Source: CAZJDV01 sp964544865 (lineage in GTDB: Bacteria > Chloroflexota > Dehalococcoidia > Lucifugimonadales > CAJWER01). From it: a stretch of DNA of 64,000 nt. The translations under genes and the position numbers were made by a program. Position 1 is the first letter of the stretch. Each line of letters begins with the position of its first letter. The notes under the pieces are model-generated. The model worked only from the letters and a program-made list of their open reading frames with translations, was not told the DNA's origin and did no database searches. Where the stretch lies: contig CAZJDV010000002.1 in the NCBI GenBank assembly GCA_964544865.1, positions 20,050 through 84,049 on the forward strand, given 5' to 3'. Below, in pieces: positions 52,257-59,163 of the stretch.

Positions 52257-53029
52257 AGCTCATGCTGGTCGACGACCAGGTGTTGATGCGCAATGGTATT
52301 ATCAGCCTGTTGCGTGCCCACGGACACAAGATAGTTGGGGAGGCCGGCGACGGTAAGGAGGCACTGCCCCGCCTCGGTCAGATCTCCCCTGACCTGATCC
52401 TAATGGACATCCGAATGCCGGGCATGAATGGGCTGGAGGCGACCCGCCTCATCAAGGTCCGATACCCGGACACCAAGATCGTGATGCTGACGGTGTCCGA
52501 CGATGAAAACGACCTATTCGAGGCGGTCAAGAGCGGCGCCCACGGATATCTGTTGAAGGACCTTGAGGCGTCGCAGTTCTTCGAGGCCCTGGATGCGATC
52601 GATCGTGGCGAGGCGGTAATATCTGCCCGGTTGGCCGGCAACTTGCTGCACGAGTTCAGGGCCGGAGCCCGGCAAGTTGCCGAGGGGTTCAAGTCGAGTG
52701 CGTTCCCAAAGGTCCTGGTCGCCAATGGCCGGTGGCCGAAACTTGTCCCCGAGGGCGTAATCGCGATCGTCACGGACCAGAGCGGGACTTCGGAACTGCC
52801 CACATACAGACCGAGCGGGTTGCATATGCTGGCCGGCCAGATTGTAAGCCAGTATCTTGGCGCACCTTCGAAAGGGCCGTCCGTCTCCCTGCTTGTCGAC
52901 GGGGTCCGCATCCCGCTTAAGCAGTTTCCTTCCGATGCCCTCTCCGGCATTGTCAAAGGGTTTGCGTACAGCCTTGACGGTATCCCAGACGACCCGGGTA
53001 GGATCGAGATAACTGTGATAAACGGGTAG
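52253..53029 (+). CDS. Receiver domain fused to C-terminal part of MobB
   Basis: A 258-residue chimera. Residues 1-140 are a NarL-type receiver: LMLVDDQVLMRNG (D7, D8), phospho-acceptor D52 in LILMDIRMPGMNGLEA, T80 and K102. After EFRAGARQ (about nt 52673), where a LuxR HTH would follow a linker, the sequence becomes VAEGFKSSAFPKVLVANG, the 'EGFK-x-x-x-x-PK' block of the Mo-cofactor protein MobB, followed by VIAIVTDQ and an end resembling MobB C-termini. The MobB P-loop and the HTH are both absent. mobA follows on the opposite strand. Most likely a deletion joined the two genes. Confidence 0.75.
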   Translation: MKLMLVDDQVLMRNGIISLLRAHGHKIVGEAGDGKEALPRLGQISPDLILMDIRMPGMNGLEATRLIKVRYPDTKIVMLTVSDDENDLFEAVKSGAHGYLLKDLEASQFFEALDAIDRGEAVISARLAGNLLHEFRAGARQVAEGFKSSAFPKVLVANGRWPKLVPEGVIAIVTDQSGTSELPTYRPSGLHMLAGQIVSQYLGAPSKGPSVSLLVDGVRIPLKQFPSDALSGIVKGFAYSLDGIPDDPGRIEITVING

Positions 53030-53044
53030 ACTCTAGACTCGGGG

Positions 53045-53098
53045 CGCCGCCAGGACTGGCGGCGAATCGAATCTTCATGTGACTGCAATCACAGACGG
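53045..53098 (+). terminator. Double hairpin between convergent genes
   Basis: CGCCGCCAG-GA-CTGGCGGCG (53045-53064), a perfect 9-base stem, lies 15 bases after the chimeric gene. A second stem, TGTGA-N6-TCACA (53078-53093), is followed by GACGG and five T at 53099-53103. Together they probably terminate the plus-strand transcript, and the first stem may act both ways. Confidence 0.55.
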
Positions 53099-53112
53099 TT
53101 TTTCGCAGGCGG

Positions 53113-53731
53113 CTACATCTCCGTCGCCGCCAACTCCCTCGCCCGGTCCATGTCTTCCTGAGTGTCTACGTTGAAGAAGCTCAGCCGGCCGGGGTCGATC
53201 CGATCTATGTCCGCCTCGCTAAGGCAGGCAACCCGCACCGCGTCGAAGAACCCGATAACCTTCAGCGCCCCTTCCCTGAGCCTCTGCTCAATGTGGGGGA
53301 GACATACCTTCAAGTACGAGGGAGTGAGTTGGCTCGGGCCTGCCGTCAATCACCGGCGCCACGACATCGTGGCCGGCCCTCAGCTCCAGCATCCTGGAGA
53401 GGAGCCTGGGATTCAGGAACGGCATGTCGCAGGCGACCACGAGCGACCATTCGGCGCTGGCGGCGCGCAGGCCGGAGAAGATCCCTCCGAGGGAGCCGCC
53501 CCCTGGATACGCATCCACCGCCACGATTGTGCCCTCGGGCGGCGGCAATTCATCCCAGCGACGCTCGTCATTGACGACGACCACAGACTCGTCGGTCACA
53601 CCGGACAGCCTGGAGAGAACCCTGGTTATCAGCGGCTCGCCCGCCAGGAGCTCAAGGGCCTTGTCTCTACCGAACCTGGTGCTCTTGCCACCGGCGAGGA
53701 CGCCCTCTGAGACCCGCAGCTTCACGGCCAT
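53113..53731 (-). pseudogene. mobA: Molybdenum cofactor guanylyltransferase MobA, frameshifted
   Basis: MobA attaches GMP to molybdopterin. The N-terminal two thirds read from ATG 53731: SEGVLAGGKSTRFGRDKALE (GTP-binding loop), VVACDMPFLNPRLLSRMLEL and IDGRPEPTHSL. There the frame breaks: one extra base at about 53317 moves the rest, YLKVCLPHIEQRLREGALKV through FFNVDTQEDMDRARELA, to the next register, ending at 53113. The C-terminal FFNVDTQED motif is intact in that register. A single-base sequence error would restore the gene, so loss is not certain, but its neighbour mobB is clearly destroyed. Confidence 0.85.
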
Positions 53732-53910
53732 ACTCCAGCCCCGCCGCACCGCCATACCCTCAACGGCGACCACAATTTCGCAGCGGAGCGCGGAAGACGC
53801 CGACGTAAATTAGCTGCCCACGTTCGTAATCTACGATACCACTTATGTGGACAGGTGTCCCCGCGTTTTGGTATCGAAAGTCCAGGCTCAGAAGCTCGAT
53901 CCCTCCCTCG

Positions 53911-54583
53911 TCATCTGCCCTGTTCCAGCTCCGCAAGCTCCTTTCGCCATCTGGTATTCAGGATCACCGTTTCCCAGATTTCGTTGAAGTCGAGCGTCTC
54001 CTTATTCTCCCAATCGGTTGTGTCGGCATCTTCCCTTTTCAGCCTCGTCTTGAAGGCGACCGGTGCTCCCCAGCCAGGCCAGCCCCGTCGACCGAGAAGG
54101 CGACGGCCTTCATGTGGGCGGTCAAGTCAACCCAGGTAAGATCATCGCAGCGGGCGGTATAGAGCGCCTCGTACGCATCCCGCATCTGCCTGTCCAGCGC
54201 TTCCTTCTTCTCGGCGACCGTCTCGGTCTCGTCGCCATTGAACTCCACGACGATCTAGATACCGCCCCGGCGATTGTCCCTGGCCTCCGGGTCATAGTGC
54301 AGTCGCCGGCGCTCAGAATCATAAGCGGTCGTGCCCGCAAATTGGTCCTCTGCTATGGCGATGAGAACCGCCTTCTGCTCCTCGATTGCTGTTCCCGGCG
54401 CACATGAGGCACGCCCTTCAAGCGTCAAGCCACCGGAGGCCATGCCGCAGCGGCAACCGCGGCCGGCGTCGTAGCAGGCTCCACCTGGGCAGCGCTCGGA
54501 CCACAGGCGAACAGCAACGCCACCCTCAGCGCCACGATACCGACCCACCGAACACGTCTCTTTCTCCCTGCGGCTGCGCTCAT
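53911..54583 (-). pseudogene. Decayed exported protein of unknown family
   Basis: Starts with a good RBS (GGAGGG) and a signal-peptide-like MSAAAGRKRRVRWVGIVALR then VALLFACG, from ATG 54583. Three breaks follow: a frame change around 54430-54475 into AIEEQKAVLIAIAEDQFAGT, an in-frame TAG at 54255-54257 before IVVEFNGDETETVAEKKEAL, and a frame change near 54065 into APVAFKTRLKREDADTTDWE then FNEIWETVILNTRWRKELAE, ending at 53911. The reassembled protein would have about 220 residues, acidic and helical. I do not recognise the family. Open plus-strand frames here look like shadows. Confidence 0.6.
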
Positions 54584-54712
54584 GCCACCTTCTCCCTCCA
54601 CGCCCTCTCTTGGTGAATCCAGTCTGTCGCGGTCATCTTCCGCCATTGAATGCTAGACGTCAATTTTCGGCAACTCACGCTCGATGATCGTCTCTCACTA
54701 AAATCACCTGGA

Positions 54713-54741
54713 GTGGCATTTCGAACCTGCGATGGTATAGT
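54713..54741 (+). promoter_or_regulatory. Putative promoter of gatB operon
   Basis: GTGGCA (54713-54718), 17-base spacer, TATAGT (54736-54741), 56 bases before the gatB ATG. The -10 is good, the -35 matches 4 of 6. Confidence 0.5.
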
Positions 54742-54797
54742 AAGTAGCGTGGAAGCCCTTCTTCAGGTCTGCTTGCAGCTCGGGGCGGTGTGCTCGA

Positions 54798-56270
54798 ATG
54801 ACAGACTACGAGGTCGTAATCGGCCTGGAGGTCCATAGCCAGCTATTGACCAGGAGCAAGATGTATTGCTCCTGCAGCTCGGACTATCAGGACGCCGGAC
54901 CCAATACCGTGGTCTGCGAGGTATGCATGGGCATGCCGGGAGTCCTCCCCGTCGTGAACCGCCGGGCCGTCGAGTTGGTCATCGCCACCGGCTTGGCCCT
55001 GGACTGCACGATCTCTGAAAACACGAAGTTCGACCGAAAGAACTATCCTTACCCAGACCTGATGAAGGGGTACCAGATCTCCCAGTACGACGAGCCCGTC
55101 GCGCTAGGCGGCCGCCTCGGTGTCGAGGTCGACGGCCATGAGACCACGATCGGCATAACGCGCGTCCACCTGGAGGAAGACACCGCCAGGCTCCTTCATC
55201 GGGACGGACCGAAAGGCGGTTACAGCCTACTGGACATCAACCGCGCCGGTGTGCCGCTGATGGAGATCGTGAGCGAACCGGACATCCGGTCTCCAGAGGA
55301 GGCCAGGTCATATCTCACCACGTTGCACGCTATCCTGAGGTACATTGGCGTCAGCACCGCCAACATGGAGGAGGGCAGCTTCCGGTGCGACGCGAACATA
55401 AGCATCCGTCCTATGGGCGATGAGGAGCTTGGCACTAAGGTCGAAGTCAAAAACATGAACAGTTTCCACTCAGTTTACAACGCCCTCAGGTTCGAGTCGG
55501 ACCGCCAGACGAGGCTCGCGACAGATGGCGGGCGGATCGTTCAGGAGACGAGGGGTTGGGTGGACGAGCGTGGGGTGACAGTCTCGCAGCGCATCAAGGA
55601 GGGAGTTGACGACTACCGCTACTTCCCAGAGCCGGACTTGCCTCCAATCGTCATCGAGCGTGGCTGGATCGAAGAGGTCCGCGGCCGGCTCCCAGAGCTG
55701 CCCACCGCCAGAAGGTCCCGGTACATCGACCACTACGGGCTTTCCGACTACGACGCGCGTCTGCTGACCGCTTCGAAGGCGACCGCCGACTTCTTCGAGG
55801 CAGCCCTGCTTTCCAGGCCTCTGAAGGGGGACGCGCTCGAACAGGCGGCCAAGAAGGTCGGCAATTGGGTGCTCGGTGAGCTCGCCCGTCTCCTCAACAC
55901 CTCCGGCGAAACGGTAGAACAGGCCAGGTTCGAGCCCGGTCAACTGATGGAGTTGCTTGAGCTTGTCGAAGCCGGGACTCTCAGCACCGGCATGGCCAGG
56001 ACCGTGTTCGAGGAGATGTTCAAGACCGGCACGCCTCCGAAGCGAATCGCCGAAGAGCGCGGGCTGGTGCAGATCAGCGACGCCGATGCCGTTCAGCCGG
56101 CGGTGGTGGAGGCCATGTCAGACAACCCCAGTCCCGTGGCCGACTACCTAGCGGGCAAAGAAGTGGCCATGAAGTTCCTGGTCGGGCAGGTAATGAAAAT
56201 CACTCGAGGGAAGGCGAATCCCCAGCTTGTCGCCGAGATGCTCAAAGACAGGCTGGAGTCGATGAGGTAA
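54798..56270 (+). CDS. gatB: Asp-tRNA(Asn)/Glu-tRNA(Gln) amidotransferase subunit B
   Basis: Kinase/amidotransferase subunit that phosphorylates misacylated Glu-tRNA(Gln) or Asp-tRNA(Asn), 490 residues. YEVVIGLEVHSQLLTRSKMY, Zn cysteines in YCSCSSDY and VVCEVCMGMPG, DRKNYPYPDLMKGYQISQYD, HLEEDTARLLH and EEGSFRCDANISIRP are all present. The C-terminal YqeY-like tail domain (about 390-490) ends KANPQLVAEMLKDRLE. gatA and gatC are not adjacent. yvcK starts 4 bases after the stop. Confidence 0.95.
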   Translation: MTDYEVVIGLEVHSQLLTRSKMYCSCSSDYQDAGPNTVVCEVCMGMPGVLPVVNRRAVELVIATGLALDCTISENTKFDRKNYPYPDLMKGYQISQYDEPVALGGRLGVEVDGHETTIGITRVHLEEDTARLLHRDGPKGGYSLLDINRAGVPLMEIVSEPDIRSPEEARSYLTTLHAILRYIGVSTANMEEGSFRCDANISIRPMGDEELGTKVEVKNMNSFHSVYNALRFESDRQTRLATDGGRIVQETRGWVDERGVTVSQRIKEGVDDYRYFPEPDLPPIVIERGWIEEVRGRLPELPTARRSRYIDHYGLSDYDARLLTASKATADFFEAALLSRPLKGDALEQAAKKVGNWVLGELARLLNTSGETVEQARFEPGQLMELLELVEAGTLSTGMARTVFEEMFKTGTPPKRIAEERGLVQISDADAVQPAVVEAMSDNPSPVADYLAGKEVAMKFLVGQVMKITRGKANPQLVAEMLKDRLESMR

Positions 56271-56274
56271 AGCA

Positions 56275-57576
56275 GTGGCCGGCCGCTCTCCATCCAACCG
56301 AATACCCGTGGACCGCGTCGAAGTCCAGTCCGGGTGGGCTGTATTTCGGAGGTTGCTGTACTTCGGACTCGGCGTCAAACGCTGGCTGCTGGCGGGTGTC
56401 GTGGGCATCGGCGTCTGCGCCGTCGGCATCGCCTTCGTACTCAAGAATCTCTTCGCGCTCAACATCCCCAATCTCCTGCCCTGGCACCTTGAAGGTGTCT
56501 TTGTGGCGGCGGCCGGGGTCGCGCTGATGGTCGTGTCGGTCTGGGGGCTGTACCGCTCGGTGGGCCCATTGCTTCTTCGCTACCAGAGTGTCAGCGCGCT
56601 GGCTCGGACCATCTACGACCGGCGGTCGCGGGAGCGTGGCCCTAGAGTCGTGACTATCGGCGGCGGCACGGGACTCTCGGTGCTGCTGCGGGGTCTCAAA
56701 CAGCACACGGACAATATCACGGCCATAGTCACCGTTGCCGACGACGGCGGCAGCTCCGGGCGCCTGAGACGTGAGCTTGGGCTGCCGCCCCCGGGAGACT
56801 TCCGCAACTGTCTGGTGGCCCTCTCGGAAGATGAAGGACTCGTCGCCGATCTGTTCCAGTACCGTTTCAGCCAGGCGGGCAGCCTCGAGGGACACAGCTT
56901 CGGCAATCTGTTCATCGCCGCCATGGCCAGCGTCACCGGCAGTTTCGAGGAGGCCTTGCATGAGTCCAGCAAGGTCCTGGCGGTCCACGGCCGGATTCTG
57001 CCCGCCACCCGGAGCCCTCTGAGCCTTACCGCACGGCTGACAGACGGCACGCTGGTGCGCGGCGAATCCAAAATAGCCGAAAGCAGCGGGCTGATCGAGA
57101 AGGTCCTTATCGAGCCCGCCGACAGCGCGGGCCATCCCGATGCCGTGGAAGCCATAATGCACGCCGATGTCGTCGTGGTCGGACCCGGCAGCCTCTACAC
57201 CAGCATCTTGCCCAATCTGCTGGTATCCGAGATATCGGACGCGATGAGGAAATCGAATGCGCCCACGATATACGTGTGCAACGTGGCCACGGAAGATGGT
57301 GAGACAGACGGCTTTTCCGTGGCCGACCACGTGAGGGCTCTGCAGGAACACACCTTCCCCTCTATCGCCGAATACGTGGTTACCAACGAAAATGTTGTGG
57401 AGCTCGGGCCGGGCTTCGCGGGCGAGGCCGTGGCCGCCGCGGACGAGAGCCCGCCCAACGTCCGGGTGGTCAGCGAAGACCTGGTCGATTCAAGCCATCC
57501 CATCCGCCATGATTCCACCAAGCTGGCGCAGGTAGTCCTGGACGTGTATCATGGAACTGAGAATACCAGGACCTAG
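56275..57576 (+). CDS. YvcK/CofD-like protein with N-terminal membrane helices
   Basis: Gluconeogenesis-factor/YvcK family, 433 residues, related to the lactyl-transferase CofD; in Firmicutes it affects carbon use and cell wall synthesis and binds UDP-sugars. The core begins RVVTIGGGTGLSVLLRGLKQ and has TVADDGGSSGRLRRELG, FGNLFIAAMASVTGSFEEAL and VVVGPGSLYTSILPNLLV. Before it are about 110 extra residues with two predicted membrane helices (around 35-60 and 72-95), a layout seen in several phyla. The start is GTG 56275. Confidence 0.9.
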   Translation: MAGRSPSNRIPVDRVEVQSGWAVFRRLLYFGLGVKRWLLAGVVGIGVCAVGIAFVLKNLFALNIPNLLPWHLEGVFVAAAGVALMVVSVWGLYRSVGPLLLRYQSVSALARTIYDRRSRERGPRVVTIGGGTGLSVLLRGLKQHTDNITAIVTVADDGGSSGRLRRELGLPPPGDFRNCLVALSEDEGLVADLFQYRFSQAGSLEGHSFGNLFIAAMASVTGSFEEALHESSKVLAVHGRILPATRSPLSLTARLTDGTLVRGESKIAESSGLIEKVLIEPADSAGHPDAVEAIMHADVVVVGPGSLYTSILPNLLVSEISDAMRKSNAPTIYVCNVATEDGETDGFSVADHVRALQEHTFPSIAEYVVTNENVVELGPGFAGEAVAAADESPPNVRVVSEDLVDSSHPIRHDSTKLAQVVLDVYHGTENTRT

Positions 57577-57657
57577 CGGGGCGCGGCCGTGGGCAGGTAG
57601 CTCATCAACGCGCTTGGCCGCAGCGTATCGAGAATGCGGCCGGTATTCGGAAGACAG

Positions 57658-57888
57658 ATGGACACTCAAACTCTACAGACACTGATGAACTGGGTACAGA
57701 TACTGATCGCGACCTTGCTCGTGATCGTTATCCTGGTCCAGGTGCGGGGCCAGGGCGGAGGTCTCTTCGGCGGGGGGGAGAGCTCGTATCGAACGCGCCG
57801 AGGAATGGAGAAGGCGCTATTCCAGTTTACTATCTTCCTGGTGGTGGTGTTCCTTACCACCTCTATCGTCAGCGTCAGGGTATTCTAA
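57658..57888 (+). CDS. secG: Protein translocase subunit SecG
   Basis: Small SecYEG subunit, 76 residues. Two transmembrane helices (about 8-28 and 52-72) enclose the conserved loop QVRGQGGGLFGGGESSYRTR-R-G, the usual SecG glycine-rich loop. ATG 57658 is preceded by GGAAG at 57649. It lies 81 bases after yvcK with nothing between them. Confidence 0.88.
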   Translation: MDTQTLQTLMNWVQILIATLLVIVILVQVRGQGGGLFGGGESSYRTRRGMEKALFQFTIFLVVVFLTTSIVSVRVF

Positions 57889-57984
57889 GCGGACCCTGGT
57901 TCCGCCCTCCGCGTCCCTGTCCGCACCCCACGGGAGTTGAGCGCTTCTCGAATGCTTGAGCGCCAATAGGGCCGGCGTCAACTC

Positions 57985-58850
57985 ATGCCCACCTCTATCA
58001 TCACCCTGACGACGGACTTTGGCGTCGGCGGCTGGTTCGCCGGCGCGATGAAGGGTGTGGTCCTGGGGATCAGTCCCGGCGCGACCCTGATAGACATCTC
58101 CCACTCCGTCCCACCCCAAGACATCGCCCACGGCGCCTTCGTTCTTGGGAACGCATACCGGCAATTCCCACCCGGCACCGTGCATGTCGCCGTTGTCGAC
58201 CCCGGAGTAGGCACGGCGCGGCGGCCGATCTTGCTGGCCAGCCCCGCGGGACACTTTGTCGCACCGGACAACGGCCTGCTGACCTACGTGCTCCTGGACT
58301 ACGGAGTCGATCTTCGCGCGGGAGCGGAGAGCCGCGATTTCCTGACGCCGCTTGTCGCGGACGTGCCCGAGGGATGCTCCGCGTATGTCCTGACGAAACA
58401 GGNNNNNNNNNNTGCCACCCCGTCAGCGATACATTTCATGGGCGGGATATCTTCGCTCCGGTCGCCGCCAGCCTGTCGCTGGGCGTGCCCCCGCGTGAGT
58501 TTGGCGAGCCCGTCCAACAGGTGGCCGTCCTCAACGTGCGCCCGCCGGTCCGCGGCCAGGGAATCATCGAGGGCTACGTCATATTCGTCGACCCCTTCGG
58601 TAATCTCATCAGCAATGTCCCATTGTCGCTCCTCGGCGCCGAAGACGTGCTCGTGGAGATCGGCGGCGCCGAGATCGACGGTCTCAGCCGCACGTTCGCC
58701 GACTCTGACGGCCTGCTGGCGCTGGCGGGCAGCCACGGGTACTTGGAGATCGCGGAGCGGAACGGAAACGCAGCCCGGCGGCTGGACATTGGGATCAGCG
58801 CCAAGCTCAGGATCGTCCTGTCTGCGACCGGTCCGCCGGAAAATTCATGA
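57985..58850 (+). CDS. SAM hydroxide adenosyltransferase (DUF62 family), split by scaffold gap
   Basis: Family that hydrolyses S-adenosylmethionine to adenosine and methionine (SAM-dependent hydroxide/halide adenosyltransferases, related to fluorinase). The N-terminal half, IITLTTDFGVGGWFAGAMKG then DISHSVPPQDI and VVDPGVGTARRPI, runs to the 10-N gap at 58403-58412. After it, in another register, come VSDTFHGRDIFAPVAASLSL, VDPFGNLISNVP and a C-terminal beta domain ending at 58850. The register change is explained by the arbitrary gap length, so I treat this as one intact gene with missing bases, not a pseudogene. Confidence 0.85.
58403..58412. other. Scaffold gap (10 N)
   Basis: Ten unknown bases inside the SAM adenosyltransferase gene; the real length is unknown. 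In homologues about 10-20 residues lie between the flanking segments. Confidence 0.99.
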
Positions 58851-58892
58851 TAGTCTCACGTCAGTGGCCCACTTCGTCACGGCGCTGCCACA

Positions 58893-59120
58893 TGCGGGTC
58901 TTTTAATAGCATTGTTGGGCCGCTGACCTTTAGGTTCGGGAAGTACTCCAAGCTCCTGGCCCAATCGCGCGAGCCGGCCGTGAGCCGGATAGTCGAGCGA
59001 GCCGCGAAGGTGGGCGCCAACGCCATCGTCGGGACCAGGTTCATCACCGCCGGAATCATGTTCGGAGCATCCGATATCCTGGTCTACGGGACCGCCGCCT
59101 TGATTGAGGACGAAGCATAG
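58893..59120 (+). pseudogene. UPF0145/YbjQ-family remnant
   Basis: The frame ending at TAG 59118-59120 reads SKLLAQSREPAVSRIVERAA followed by KVGANAIVGTRFITAGIMFG and ILVYGTAALIEDEA, the C-terminal half of the YbjQ/UPF0145 family. There is no start codon in this frame that would give the N-terminal beta strands; MIVSR at 58847, which looks like such a start, is in another frame. A deletion or frameshift has removed about 40 residues. Confidence 0.6.
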
Positions 59121-59163
59121 CTGCACTCCCCGCGTCTTCACGGCCGCGCGGGCGGCGACGCGC

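Noticed and set aside
53078..53093. TGTGA-N6-TCACA, a perfect CRP-type half-site pair
   Set aside because: It lies between the 3' ends of two convergent genes and is followed by a T run, so it is better read as a terminator stem.
53845..54162. Plus-strand ORF of 105 codons
   Set aside because: Covers the decayed exported-protein gene on the minus strand; composition is that of an antisense shadow.
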